DNA of 64,000 bases from Streptomyces griseochromogenes (GCF_001542625.1 NZ_CP016279.1:4030001-4094000); one strand, 5' to 3'. Positions 31,847 through 40,852 are shown, counted from the first letter of the stretch. The notes: generated from the sequence alone by a model not told the origin. Numbers and translations: made by a program.

Positions 31847-32359
31847 TCAGTGGTGCTGCGGAACCGGCGAAGGCGCGGCCTGCCCGGGCACGGGGACCGG
31901 ACTCGGCGACGCCGTCCGGTGACCGTGATGCGGTACCGGAACGGGGGCCTGGGCGGCCGGTACCGGGGCGGGCGTCGCGGTGGACGGGACCGGTGACGGC
32001 GTGCCCGGCACGGGCCGCGGTGTCCCCGGGTGCGCGGGAGACGGCACCGGCGAAGGGGTGCCCGTGTGCGGAGTGGACGGCACCGGCGAGGGGGTGCCCG
32101 TGCCAGGGGCGGACGGCACCGGCTTCGGCGTCGCCGTGTGGACCGGAGACGGTACGGGCGACGGCGTCGCGTGGCCTGCCGCGGGCGCGGGTGTGGGCGC
32201 GGCCGTGCTGTCGGACCGGGTCGCGGGATGGGCGTCGCTCTGGACCGCCTGGGCGGTCACGGTGCCGCCGACGGCCAGGGCCGCGCCGACGGCGGAGACC
32301 CCCAGGGTGGCGCGCAGCCTGCGTATGCGGCGAGGGCGGGGGACACGGTGTGCGGACAT
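31847..32359 (-). CDS. Secreted Pro/Thr/Ser-rich repeat protein
   Basis: A 170-residue protein. A basic N-terminus and hydrophobic segment (LRATLGVSAVGAALAVGGTV then TAQA) form a signal peptide; the rest is a low-complexity wall- or matrix-type sequence built on repeats of TPSPVPS. The DNA repeat unit, about 45 bp, is visible at 31980-32170 as GGCACCGGCGA-rich direct repeats. Start ATG 32359 after AAGGAA. It is on the same strand as the sigma factor and may be co-transcribed with it. There is no catalytic domain. Confidence 0.75.
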   Translation of the reverse strand: MSAHRVPRPRRIRRLRATLGVSAVGAALAVGGTVTAQAVQSDAHPATRSDSTAAPTPAPAAGHATPSPVPSPVHTATPKPVPSAPGTGTPSPVPSTPHTGTPSPVPSPAHPGTPRPVPGTPSPVPSTATPAPVPAAQAPVPVPHHGHRTASPSPVPVPGQAAPSPVPQHH

Positions 32360-32507
32360 GGGTTCCTTCGGTCGCTCGGGTCGGTCGTACATCGGTCGAA
32401 GTGGAGGCCTCCAACCCGACAGACGTCCGGCCCCGGGCGAGGTTGCAGGTGACGGCCGACCAATTTTCCGCACGTGTGATCGGCCGTCGTGCGGCGCCAC
32501 CGCCGCC

Positions 32508-32960
32508 TCAGGCCGGCTTCTTCAGCAGTTCCTCGGCGACGGGCCCGAGGAGGCAGGGTTCTGGCCCGTGACCAGATTGCGGTCGACCACCACGTGCGGC
32601 GCCCACGGCTCGGCCACCTGGAGGTCGACGCCCGCCTCGGTCAGCCGGTCCTGGAGCAGTCACTCGGCCCGCTCGGCGAACCCGCTCTGCGCCTCCTCCT
32701 CGTGGGAGAAGGCCGCCGCCCTGAAGCCCGCGAAGGCGTTCGCGCCGTCGGCCCGCACCGCCGCGAGCAGGGCGGCCGGACCGTGGCAGACGATCGCCGG
32801 CGGCTTGCCCGAGTCGAGGGCGGCCACCAGCAGCCGGCCCGAGTCGGCGTCCACGGACAGGTCCTCCATGGGCCCGTGCCCACCGGGGTAGAACACGGCG
32901 GCGAAGTCGTCGAGGCCGACCTCCGCCGGCTTCACCGGCTCCCGCAGCCCGGCGCGGACC
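32508..32960 (-). pseudogene. DJ-1/PfpI (type 1 glutamine amidotransferase-like) remnant
   Basis: VGLDDFAAVFYPGGHGPMED then LSVDADSGRLLVAALDSGKP and AIVCHGPAALLAA, with the nucleophile elbow Cys, are clear DJ-1/PfpI family sequence. The first 100 or so residues are missing, since the frame abuts the end of the GNAT gene. A TGA at 32660 interrupts the frame, after which the C-terminus continues in a shifted frame (VVDRNLVTGQNP, EELLKKP). Both defects make it a pseudogene unless the indel is a sequencing error. Confidence 0.8.
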
Positions 32961-32979
32961 TGGTAGCCGTCCCGCCAGG

Positions 32980-33534
32980 TCAGCCGGCTCCGCCGGTCCA
33001 CTCCGCAGCCGGCACCGACCAGATCTCCTCGTCGTGCCGCTCCCCCCGGAACAGGTGACTCTCCCTGAGAACACCGTGCCTGCTCATTCCCAGCCGCCGG
33101 GCGACGGCGATGCTCGGGGTGTTGTGCGGCGACACCCACCACTCCACGCGGTGGATGCCCCGCTCCCGGATCGCCCAGTCGATCAGCACCCGGGCCGCCC
33201 GCGTCACCAGGCCCCGGCCCACCGCCGCCGGCTCCAGCCAGCAGCCCGCCTCGGCGGTGCCCCGCGCCACGTCCATCCGGCGCAGGATCACCGCTCCGAC
33301 CAGCGTGCCGCCGTACCGGATCCCGCGGATGCGGCCGGCGTCGGCCGCCTCCTTCTCGGCGTACGCCCGCAGGAACGCCCGGCTGGAGGCCAGGTCCGTG
33401 ACCACGTCGGGCAGCGCGTTGAACCGGCCGATGAACTCCCGCCCCCGGTCCATGTGGCCGAGGAACTCCCCGGCCTGCCACGGGCCGAGCGGACCCAGCT
33501 CGGCGCCGTCGTCACCGAGGGAGATCGTGTACAT
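32980..33534 (-). CDS. GNAT-family N-acetyltransferase (RimJ/RimL-like)
   Basis: A 184-residue protein. The acetyl-CoA binding region is WLEPAAVGRGLVTRAARVLI (Q/R-x-x-G-x-G/A-like), followed by GIHRVEWWVSPHNTPSIAVA then RRLGMSRHGVLRES, the typical RimJ/RimL ending. Start ATG 33534 lies 2 bp downstream of the stop of the HD-domain gene, so the two are coupled. Substrate unknown; protein N-terminal or small-molecule amines are usual for the group. Confidence 0.88.
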   Translation of the reverse strand: MYTISLGDDGAELGPLGPWQAGEFLGHMDRGREFIGRFNALPDVVTDLASSRAFLRAYAEKEAADAGRIRGIRYGGTLVGAVILRRMDVARGTAEAGCWLEPAAVGRGLVTRAARVLIDWAIRERGIHRVEWWVSPHNTPSIAVARRLGMSRHGVLRESHLFRGERHDEEIWSVPAAEWTGGAG

Positions 33535-33536
33535 GG

Positions 33537-34136
33537 TCACCTTCGGGTGAGGGGGTGGGACATCTGGTAGGCCAGCCTGCGATCGGCGCCGTCCCCGATC
33601 CCCGTGAGGGCCTCGTCCAGTTCCATGAACCACTCCCACGCCTCCCGCCCGTCGGCACCGGCCAGCCGGGCCACGACGAGGTCCTCCAGCTCCGGGACGC
33701 GCTTGCCCTTCCAGATCTTGTCGGCGAGGCTCACCAGCAGGTCCTCGACGCCGGTCCCGGGCACGGTCCAGGAGGAGTGCGTCGCGGCGAACCGGGCGAG
33801 ACCGGGCTCCACCCCGTGCCGCAGCAGCAGTTCCCGCCCGGCCTCCTCGTGCTCGGCGCCCGGGCCGGACAACTCGGCCACGTGCACCGCCTTGCCGATG
33901 TCGTGGGTCGCGGCGCCGAAGAGCACCGCCTCCGCGTCGAACTCCAGCCCGGGACAGCGCAGTCGCACCCACTCCACGAGCGTCGCCGCCACCTCGTGCA
34001 CCGCCCTGAGATGGGCGACCAGACGCGGCGGGGCGTCAACCCGGTCCAGCAGCAGGGCGGCTCGCTCGGGAAGCGGTCGCAGTGGCGGATCGGCGGTGCC
34101 GTCCGGCGCGATCGGCTCTGTGCTCTCGGCTGTCAC
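33537..34136 (-). CDS. HD-domain phosphohydrolase
   Basis: A 199-residue protein. Metal-binding motifs of the HD superfamily are visible: a His in HLRAVHEVA, the HD pair in ATHDIGKAVH, a later His in GAEHEEAGRELLLRHGVEPG, and Asp in VSLADKIWKGKR. Such proteins hydrolyse phosphoesters in nucleotides. Start GTG 34136 was chosen because the frame upstream enters the divergent membrane-protein gene. First gene of a two-gene unit with the GNAT. Confidence 0.85.
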   Translation of the reverse strand: MTAESTEPIAPDGTADPPLRPLPERAALLLDRVDAPPRLVAHLRAVHEVAATLVEWVRLRCPGLEFDAEAVLFGAATHDIGKAVHVAELSGPGAEHEEAGRELLLRHGVEPGLARFAATHSSWTVPGTGVEDLLVSLADKIWKGKRVPELEDLVVARLAGADGREAWEWFMELDEALTGIGDGADRRLAYQMSHPLTRR

Positions 34137-34188
34137 CGTGTCAGAGTAATCACCGGCTGGCGTGATCGTGGTCCTACGGAGGGTGTTC

Positions 34189-34863
34189 ATGCAGGCGGTG
34201 CACTCGGCGTTTCTGCTCGGTACGGGACTGTTCTGGACCGTGGCGTACGTGCTGCTCATCCGCACGGGGCTGCGGGAGCGCACGTTCGGGATGCCCGTCG
34301 TCGCGTTCGCCACCAATATGAGCTGGGAGTTCATGTTCTCGTTCGTGCGGCCGCCGTCCGGGGTCAGCCATGTGATCAACATCGTCTGGTTCGGCTTCGA
34401 CCTCGCCATCGGCTACACCGTCGTACGCTTCGGGCGGGCCGAATTCCCCTATCTCCCCGACCGGTTGTTCCTGCCCTCGCTGGCCGTTCTGCTCGCTCTC
34501 GCCTACCCGGGCATGAACTACGCCTCCGAGCAGTTCGACGAGGGCGTCGGCGCGATCACGGCGTTCGGCAGCAACCTGACCATGTCCGCCATGTTCCTGG
34601 CGATGCTGGCCTCCCGCCGGGGCACGCGCGGCCAGTCGCTCGGCATCGCCGTGACCAAACTCGTGGGCACCGTCTGCGCCTCGCTCTCCATGCTCACCGA
34701 TCCCGACGGGGAACCGCGCTACGACAGCGCCCTCATGTACTACCTCTACATCGGCTGTTTCCTCCTCGATCTCGCCTACGCGTACGCGGTGTTCGCCGTG
34801 CGCCGGGCCGAGCGGACCACCCGCCCGGCACAGGTGCCCGCACAGGGCGCCCTCCAGCGCTGA
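34189..34863 (+). CDS. Seven-helix membrane protein resembling Pyr4/PaxB-type terpene cyclases
   Basis: A 224-residue protein with about seven hydrophobic helices, starting LGTGLFWTVAYVLLIRTGL. The motif ATNMSWEFMFSFV after helix 2 matches the conserved N-x2-W-E-x2-S region of the Pyr4/PaxB family of membrane terpene cyclases, where the Glu is the general acid. Bacterial relatives act on drimane-type indole terpenoids. Acidic residues in later loops (FDLAIGYTVV, MNYASEQFDEG) are also present. No prenyltransferase lies nearby, so the substrate is unclear, and many Streptomyces homologues are simply annotated membrane proteins. ATG 34189 with GGAGGG is preferred over GTG/ATG 34162. Confidence 0.65.
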   Translation: MQAVHSAFLLGTGLFWTVAYVLLIRTGLRERTFGMPVVAFATNMSWEFMFSFVRPPSGVSHVINIVWFGFDLAIGYTVVRFGRAEFPYLPDRLFLPSLAVLLALAYPGMNYASEQFDEGVGAITAFGSNLTMSAMFLAMLASRRGTRGQSLGIAVTKLVGTVCASLSMLTDPDGEPRYDSALMYYLYIGCFLLDLAYAYAVFAVRRAERTTRPAQVPAQGALQR

Positions 34864-35199
34864 AGGTCACCCCGGGTCCGGCCCGGTCCACCTCTCCAGC
34901 TGCCCTTGCCGCGAGGCCGCGCCGCTCACCGGTTGCCGCACCACCCGCGCCGTCCGAGAGCGGAGGCAACCGTCCGGGGCGTTTACAGAGCGAACATGGG
35001 CATGCCATCTCGGGGAGGGTCTTCGCCGCTCTCGGCACGTCCTCGCCGCGTACGAGTTCCCCGAATGGCGGCTCCCTGAGGCCGGGCCGACCATGGTGAC
35101 GTGGGGTACGGTCACCGTCGGATCGCCGGTGCCGTCCGAGGCCGCCGGGGGACGGAGGCCGGCCCCCGGCCGCGGTGAGCGGCCGGAAGGGAGGACTCC
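34864..35199. other. Intergenic region without a gene
   Basis: About 336 bp. GC-rich with short hairpins near 35155-35185 (GGCCGG / CCGGCC). It presumably holds the promoter of the cupin gene. No open frame with family resemblance was seen. Confidence 0.4.
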
Positions 35200-35568
35200 G
35201 TGATGCTGGAAGTGAAGACGGTGGACAAGCCGGACGAGCGGCGCGACTTCCCCCGCGGCCACCTCGAAGCGCTTCATCTGACCGGGCTCGACTTCGCGGT
35301 GGGCACCTTCGAGCCGGGCTGGCGCTGGTCGGAGTCCGTGGCGCCGATCGCGGGGACCAAGAGCTGCATGGTCCACCACAACGGCTATGTGCTCCAGGGG
35401 CGGATGCATCTGCGCATGGACGACGGAGGCGAGGCCGAGATCGGCCCCGGCGACGTCTTCGTGTGCCCGCCGGGACACGACGCCTGGGTCGTGGGCGACG
35501 AACAGGTCGTCGTCTTCGACTTCGCGGGAGGCATGGCGCAGGACTACGCGAGGGCTCCGGGGGCGTGA
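35200..35568 (+). CDS. Cupin-fold protein
   Basis: A 122-residue protein. VHHNGYVLQGRMHLRMDDGG is cupin motif 1 and IGPGDVFVCPPGHDAWVVGD is motif 2, with His residues that could bind a metal. Short single-domain cupins of this type are often sensors or small isomerases; the role is unknown. GTG 35200 or ATG 35203 may be used; GGAGG lies 5-8 bp upstream. A 13-bp hairpin follows 12 bp after the stop. Confidence 0.82.
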   Translation: MMLEVKTVDKPDERRDFPRGHLEALHLTGLDFAVGTFEPGWRWSESVAPIAGTKSCMVHHNGYVLQGRMHLRMDDGGEAEIGPGDVFVCPPGHDAWVVGDEQVVVFDFAGGMAQDYARAPGA

Positions 35569-35580
35569 GCCGGTCCACAG

Positions 35581-35613
35581 GTGCCCCGCGGTGCGCCCGT
35601 CACCGCGGGGCAC
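35581..35613. terminator. Terminator after the cupin gene
   Basis: A perfect 13-bp stem, GTGCCCCGCGGTG / CACCGCGGGGCAC, with a 7-nt loop lies between the cupin gene and a convergent quinone reductase gene. Confidence 0.85.
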
Positions 35614-35653
35614 CCGCATGACCGGCCGGACACAAAGGGGCCGGATATAGGTG

Positions 35654-36622
35654 TCAGACCGTGACGACCACCTTTCCGCGAGCGTGCTCCTCTTCCAGGT
35701 ACCGGATGGCCTCGGGCGCCTCGACCAGCGTGTATGTCCGGTCGATCACCGGGGCCAGCTTCCCGGAGTCGGCCAGCTCGCGCAGCTCCGCCAGCACCGC
35801 CTTGCTCGGTGCCGGGCCGATGAGCGGACGCAGCCGCTGACGGACGAACGGGGAGAGCACGAGCCCCTGGAGGATGAGGACGGGAGCCCCGAGGAACTGC
35901 CCCGACCTGCCCCCGCTGCCGAGGACCAGCGTCCCGGTGGGAGTCAGGACGCGCCGGAGGCCGGCGATCCCGTGGCCGGCCGCGAGGTCGAGGACGACGT
36001 CGTACCGCCGCCCGGCGCGCGTGAAGTCCTCCTGCGTGTAGTCGACGACATGGTCCGCACCCAACGAGCGGACCAGCTCGGTGTTGCGCGTACTGCACAC
36101 GCCCGTCACCTCCGCGCCGAGCGCCTTGGCGATCTGCACGGCGAACGTACCGACCCCGCCCGAGGCGCCGTTGATCAGGACATGCTGCCCCGGCCGCAAC
36201 TCTGCCACGTCACGCAGTCCGCGCAGGGCGGTGTTCCCCGCCAGCGGCAGGGCCGCCGCCTGCTCGAAGGTCAGGGAGGCGGGCTTGCGTTCCACCCAGG
36301 CGTCCGGGACGCACACGTACTGCGCGAACGTGCCGTCGACTTCGCCGAACACCTCGTCGCCCGGCCGGAGATCCCGTACGTCGCGGCCGACCGCCGCCAC
36401 CTCGCCCGCGAAGTCCCGGCCCCGGATCCGGGCCCGGGGCGCGCGCGGCCCCAGCGCCAGCCGGGCCACGTACGGGTCACCGCGCATGAGGTGCCAGTCG
36501 TACGCGTTCAACCCGGCCGCCCGCACCCGCACCAGCACCTCGTCGGCGGGCACCGGCTGCTCCACATCCCTCAGCTCCAGCACGTCCGGTGAGCCGTACC
36601 GGTCCTGGACGACTGCCTTCAT
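35654..36622 (-). CDS. NAD(P)-dependent quinone reductase/alcohol dehydrogenase (MDR family)
   Basis: A 322-residue protein. The N-terminal GroES-like fold starts MKAVVQDRYGSPDVLELRDV, with GRDFAGEVAAVG, and the Rossmann domain has LINGASGGVGTFAVQIAKAL, the NADPH loop. It ends LEEEHARGKVVVTV, as usual for quinone reductases (QOR) without catalytic zinc. It reduces quinones or enones by family analogy. Monocistronic, convergent with the cupin gene. Confidence 0.92.
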   Translation of the reverse strand: MKAVVQDRYGSPDVLELRDVEQPVPADEVLVRVRAAGLNAYDWHLMRGDPYVARLALGPRAPRARIRGRDFAGEVAAVGRDVRDLRPGDEVFGEVDGTFAQYVCVPDAWVERKPASLTFEQAAALPLAGNTALRGLRDVAELRPGQHVLINGASGGVGTFAVQIAKALGAEVTGVCSTRNTELVRSLGADHVVDYTQEDFTRAGRRYDVVLDLAAGHGIAGLRRVLTPTGTLVLGSGGRSGQFLGAPVLILQGLVLSPFVRQRLRPLIGPAPSKAVLAELRELADSGKLAPVIDRTYTLVEAPEAIRYLEEEHARGKVVVTV

Positions 36623-36736
36623 GATCCCCCCTCGCTCGGTACTCGCAGGTTAGGGTGAGGGACGCCGGCCGGGCATCGGGGAAGCGCCGTAATCCCGGGG
36701 GAGGACGAGCGGGGGCGCGTGTAAGGGGCCGGTGTC

Positions 36737-37711
36737 TCAGAGGTCGTGGGTGACGGCACCCTCCTCGGCGTACGCGACGGCGTCCGCGTGCCCGAACAGG
36801 CCGGGCAGCCCGCCGGTGTGCACGAACACGGTCTTCTCGCCCGGCCGTACGTCACCGTCCCGGACGGCGGCGGCCAGTCCGGCCAGAGCCCGGCCGGTGT
36901 AGGTCGGGTCGAGGATGATCCCCTCGGTGCGGGCGGCGAGCCGGAGCGCCTCGGCCACCGGTCCGGTCAGCGCCGCGTACCCGCTGCCCACCTGGTCCCG
37001 GCGCACCCGCAACCGCCGCGCCGTGACCTTCTCCGAGGTGAGCGGGGCCGCGAACTCCTCGACCGCGGGGGCCGGATCGGCCAGCGCGCCCACGTCGACA
37101 CCGAGCACCGACTCCGTGCCGAGGGCGGCGACCAGCCCGGCCATGGTGCCACCCGAGCCGAGCGCGACCACCGCCGTCCGCAGGCCGGGCACCTGTGCGC
37201 GCAGCTCCTCGCCACAGCGCACATAGCCCTGTGCGCCCAGCGTGCTGGACCCGCCGAACGGGATCAGCGCGGGACGGGCACCGCCGGCCCGCAGTCGCGC
37301 GCACACCTCGGCCGCCGCGGCGTCGAGTCCGGACTGGTCCACGTCGCCCGCCCAGGAGATGCGGGCTCCCAGCAGGCCGTCCAGGGCGAGGTTCCCGGAA
37401 CGGGACCGCCCCGGCGCGCCGCGCAGCACGAGCACGGCGTCCAGGCCCAGCCGGCCGGCCGCGGCCGCCGTCAGCCGGGCGTGGTTGCTCTGCGGGCCGC
37501 CCGTGGTCACGAGAGTGTCGGCGCCCTCGGCCAGCGCCGCGCCCGCGAGCCACTCCAGCTTGCGGGTCTTGTTCCCGCCACCGCCGAGGCCGGTCAGGTC
37601 GTCCCGTTTGACCCACAGGTCGTCCGGACCGAGCCCGAGCGCCGCGGCGAGCCGGGGCGCCGGTTCGACGGGGGTCGGGAAGGTGCCGAGCTGCACGGGC
37701 GGGTGGCTCAT
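36737..37711 (-). CDS. PLP-dependent D-cysteine desulfhydrase/ACC deaminase-like enzyme
   Basis: A 324-residue enzyme of the Trp synthase beta fold type II group. LWVKRDDLTGLGGGGNKTRK contains the PLP-binding Lys; TTGGPQSNHARLTAAA and LGSGGTMAG (phosphate loop) are typical of the ACC deaminase/D-cysteine desulfhydrase family, which releases ammonia (and sulfide) from small amino acids. The desulfhydrase/ACC choice cannot be made by eye. Start ATG 37711. No operon partner is apparent. Confidence 0.87.
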   Translation of the reverse strand: MSHPPVQLGTFPTPVEPAPRLAAALGLGPDDLWVKRDDLTGLGGGGNKTRKLEWLAGAALAEGADTLVTTGGPQSNHARLTAAAAGRLGLDAVLVLRGAPGRSRSGNLALDGLLGARISWAGDVDQSGLDAAAAEVCARLRAGGARPALIPFGGSSTLGAQGYVRCGEELRAQVPGLRTAVVALGSGGTMAGLVAALGTESVLGVDVGALADPAPAVEEFAAPLTSEKVTARRLRVRRDQVGSGYAALTGPVAEALRLAARTEGIILDPTYTGRALAGLAAAVRDGDVRPGEKTVFVHTGGLPGLFGHADAVAYAEEGAVTHDL

Positions 37712-37843
37712 GTCGTACGTCCTCTTCTGCCGGGCACACGGCGGTTGGCGGTGGCCGGTGGGTGGATGTCCGGCCGCGGGCAAGCGGCTGCCGGGCCCAT
37801 GGCGGCCGGCGAGGTCCAGTCGATCACGCCCGGCCGTCCGGCG

Positions 37844-39193
37844 TCACACGGGCAGCAACCGTCCGACCAGCTCGCCCAGCTGACGGGCGTTGCGGCACTC
37901 GTGCATCTCGACCAGCTCGGCGTAGGCGTGCGCCGCCGAATCGCCGGTGCCCCACTGGGCGCGCGGTTCGGGGTTGAGCCAGTGGACACGGCGGGCGCGG
38001 CGGGCGGTGTCGCGGACGGCGGGCAGGTTCGGGTCGCTCATGTTCGTGCGGGCGTCCCCGAGCACGAACACCGTCGTCTTCGGGCCGACCGCGTCGCCGT
38101 AGCGCTCGGCGAACTCGCCGAGGGCGACGCCGTAGTCGCTGCTGCCGTGCCAGCCGGTGAGCGTGGCCTCCTCGCGGATCCGGGCGCCGAGCCCGTCCGG
38201 GTCGGCGTGGCCGTGGCCGAGCAGTCCGGTCACCTCGTCGAGGCGGTTGACGAAGGCGAACACCCGGACCTTGCTGAACTGGTCGTGCAGTGCCTGCACC
38301 AGCAGCATCGTGAAGTCCGAGAAGCCGGACACCGAGCCCGAGACATCGCAGAGCAGCACCAGTTCGGGTCGGGCCGGCCGGCGTCTGCGCAGCACGGGCC
38401 GCATCGGCACCCCGCCCGTGGACAGCGAGGAGCGCAGGGTGCGGCGCAGGTCGATCGTGCCGCGCGCGGCACGGCGACGGCGTGCGGCGAGCCGGGTCGC
38501 CAGCTTGCGTGCCAGCGGCGACACGGTTCTGCGCAGCTCGGCGAGCCGGTCCCGCCCGGCGTACAGGAAGTCCACCCGGTCGGCGGTCGGGGCGACCGCC
38601 CGCCGGGCGATCCGGTCCCGTCCGCGCCGCTCGGCCACCCGACGCCGTGCCTCCGCGGCGACCAGCTGCCGGAACACCTCGATACGGCGCCGGATCTCGT
38701 CGTCCAGCAGCCGGTCCGCGAACCCGGCGCCCCCGTCCCGGCCCCGCACGTCGGCCCGCACCCGGGCCAGCAGGGTCTGCGGGCGCAGCCGGTCGAGGGT
38801 CTGGTACGCCGACCAGCCGTCCGACCCGGGTGAACTCCCGTACCCGCCCAGGCCGTCCACGGCCTCGGCCGCCAGCTGCGCCAGCATCGAGCGGTCGTCG
38901 GCGGCCAGCGCGTCCGCGAGGCGGTCGCGCAGCTCCTCCCGGTCCGCGGGGCCGCCGTCCGATCCGCCGACGCCGCGCGGGAAGTACAGGTCGAAGACGG
39001 GGTCGAAGACCGCTCGCTGGGCCGGACCGTGCAGCAGGGTCGCGGCCAGCCCCTCGCGCAGCAGCTCCCGGTCGGCCAGCCCCAGGGCCTCGACCGCGAG
39101 GGCCGCGTCGACGGTTTCCCCGGTGCCGATCCGCACGCCGTGCGCGCGCAGCGCGCCGACCAGGCCGGTGATCCGCTCCTCGACACCGCTCAC
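37844..39193 (-). CDS. VWA (CoxE-like) domain protein
   Basis: A 449-residue protein. The N-terminal half is helical and Arg-rich; the C-terminal third is a von Willebrand factor A domain with the MIDAS start ELVLLCDVSGSVSGFSDFTM and later TVFVLGDARTNMSDPNLPAV. With the adjacent MoxR ATPase it forms a MoxR-CoxE pair of the kind that acts as a chaperone inserting metals or remodelling complexes. The start ATG overlaps the MoxR gene's stop by 4 bp. Confidence 0.9.
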   Translation of the reverse strand: MSGVEERITGLVGALRAHGVRIGTGETVDAALAVEALGLADRELLREGLAATLLHGPAQRAVFDPVFDLYFPRGVGGSDGGPADREELRDRLADALAADDRSMLAQLAAEAVDGLGGYGSSPGSDGWSAYQTLDRLRPQTLLARVRADVRGRDGGAGFADRLLDDEIRRRIEVFRQLVAAEARRRVAERRGRDRIARRAVAPTADRVDFLYAGRDRLAELRRTVSPLARKLATRLAARRRRAARGTIDLRRTLRSSLSTGGVPMRPVLRRRRPARPELVLLCDVSGSVSGFSDFTMLLVQALHDQFSKVRVFAFVNRLDEVTGLLGHGHADPDGLGARIREEATLTGWHGSSDYGVALGEFAERYGDAVGPKTTVFVLGDARTNMSDPNLPAVRDTARRARRVHWLNPEPRAQWGTGDSAAHAYAELVEMHECRNARQLGELVGRLLPV

Positions 39194-40047
39194 AGGGCGT
39201 CCAGATCGAGCTTGGCCGCCGCTTTCTGGACGTCGTCCTGGTGCTTGAGGATCACGCCCAGGGTGTCCCGTACGACGGACTCGTCCAGTGTGTCGGCGCC
39301 CAGGGCCAGCAGGGTGCGCGCCCAGTCGATGGTCTCGGCGATCGACGGCACCTTGCGCAGGTCCATCGCGCGCAGCGCCCCGACCACCCGCACCACCGAC
39401 TCGGCCAGCGCCTCACCGAGCCCCGGCACCTTCAGCCGTACGATCCGTCGCTCCAGCTCCTCCTCGGGGAACCCGATGTGCAGGAACAGACAGCGGCGGC
39501 GCAGTGCCTCGGACAGCTCGCGGCCCGCGTTGGAGGTGAGGACGACGAAGGGGCGGCGGGTCGCGGTGATCGTGCCCAGCTCGGGGACCGTGACCTGGAA
39601 GTCGCTGAGCACCTCCAGCAGCAGCCCCTCCATCTCCACGTCGGCCTTGTCGGTCTCGTCGATCAGCAGCACGGTCGGCTCGTCGCCGCGGATCGCGGTC
39701 AGCAGCGGGCGGGGGAGCAGGAACTCCTCGCTGAAGATGTCGGTGCGCGCCTCGTCCCAGCTCTCGTCGCGGCCCGCGCTGATGCGCAGCAGCTGCTTGG
39801 CGTGGTTCCACTCGTACAGCGCCCGGGACTCGTCGACGCCCTCGTAGCACTGGAGCCGCACCAGCCGCGCACCGGCGACCTGGGCGACGGCCTTGGCCAG
39901 TTCGGTCTTGCCGACCCCGGCCGGGCCCTCCACCAGCAGCGGCTTGCCCAGCCGGGCGGCGAGGAAGACGGTCGTGGCGACGGCGGGTGAAGCGAGGTAC
40001 CCGGTCTCGGCGAGACGGGCGGAGACGTCGTCGACGGATGTGAACAA
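39190..40047 (-). CDS. MoxR-family AAA+ ATPase
   Basis: A 285-residue AAA+ protein. Walker A is LLVEGPAGVGKTELAKA, Walker B is VLLIDETDKADVEMEGLLLE and sensor 1 is RRPFVVLTSNAGRELSEALR. MoxR ATPases work with VWA partners, here the overlapping downstream gene. The client enzyme is not encoded next door. Start ATG 40047. Confidence 0.93.
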   Translation of the reverse strand: MFTSVDDVSARLAETGYLASPAVATTVFLAARLGKPLLVEGPAGVGKTELAKAVAQVAGARLVRLQCYEGVDESRALYEWNHAKQLLRISAGRDESWDEARTDIFSEEFLLPRPLLTAIRGDEPTVLLIDETDKADVEMEGLLLEVLSDFQVTVPELGTITATRRPFVVLTSNAGRELSEALRRRCLFLHIGFPEEELERRIVRLKVPGLGEALAESVVRVVGALRAMDLRKVPSIAETIDWARTLLALGADTLDESVVRDTLGVILKHQDDVQKAAAKLDLDAL

Positions 40048-40141
40048 CGGGGCCTCCGGCGGTCGGGGATGGGCAGCCGCCTCCTATCTAAGCGCTTGTT
40101 CACCCCCTGTGTCACGAGGATTCCGTCACGTCCCGCAGGGG

Positions 40142-40156
40142 TAGACCGACCGGTTT
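40142..40156. promoter_or_regulatory. Possible TetR operator
   Basis: TAGACCGACCGGTTT is an imperfect palindrome of the AGACCG-N-CGGTCT kind often seen upstream of TetR genes. It lies 31 bp before the tetR start. Confidence 0.35.
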
Positions 40157-40187
40157 CCTTTCATTCCGGACGCGGTAACCTCGCGGT

Positions 40188-40760
40188 ATGGCCACCACCG
40201 ACAAGGCGTCCACCCGAGACCGGCTGCTCGACGCGGCCGCCCAGCTGTTCTACCGCGACGGCGTCTCCATCGGCATCGAGGCGCTGTGCCGGACGGCGGG
40301 TGTCTCCAAGCGGTCGATGTACCAGCTCTTCGACAGCAAGGACGAGATGCTGGCCGCGAGCCTGGAGCGACGGATCCCCCGGTACGAGGCCCAGTTCGCG
40401 CCCGCCGACCCGGACTCCGCGACCCCGCGCGAGCGGATCCTGTACGTCTTCGAGCAGGTGGAGAAGGCCGCCGCCGACCCCGGCTACCTCGGCTGCCCCT
40501 ACCTCGCCGTGCTCGTCGAGCTGAAGGACCCCGAGCACCCGGCCAGCCAGGTCGCCCGGGCGGTGAAGGAGGGCCTGCGGGAGATCTTCCGCACCCAGGC
40601 CGAGAAGGGCGGCGCCCGCGACCCCGAGCTGCTCGCCCGCCAGCTCATGCTGATCTTCGACGGCGCCGGCGTCCGCGCCGGCGCCCGCGTGGAACACCTC
40701 GACGACGGACTCGCCACGACGACGGTGACGGCACTGCTGGACGCGGCCGGAGTGGAGTAG
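40188..40760 (+). CDS. TetR-family regulator
   Basis: A 190-residue protein. The helix-turn-helix (TRDRLLDAAAQLFYRDGVSI, TAGVSKRSMYQLFDSKDEML) is clear. The C-terminal domain with GYLGCPYLAVLVELKDPEHP resembles the TetR_C group that regulates oxidoreductases. Start ATG 40188. The target is unknown; it may regulate itself or the ABC transporter genes that begin 92 bp downstream. Confidence 0.88.
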   Translation: MATTDKASTRDRLLDAAAQLFYRDGVSIGIEALCRTAGVSKRSMYQLFDSKDEMLAASLERRIPRYEAQFAPADPDSATPRERILYVFEQVEKAAADPGYLGCPYLAVLVELKDPEHPASQVARAVKEGLREIFRTQAEKGGARDPELLARQLMLIFDGAGVRAGARVEHLDDGLATTTVTALLDAAGVE

Positions 40761-40852
40761 CCCGCACCCGCCGGGCCCCGCCCGCCGACCCGCACCCCCG
40801 GACGGGTCACCACAACGCGCCGCCGCCCTCGGCCGCCCGGTGCAATGGAGGC

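Noticed and set aside
31980..32170. Regular repeats considered as a CRISPR array
   Set aside because: Repeats are imperfect and in frame with a TPSPVPS protein repeat; no spacers of constant length.
36746..38833. 695-codon plus-strand frame opposite the desulfhydrase and VWA genes
   Set aside because: His/Gly/Arg/Ala-rich shadow frame with no motif.
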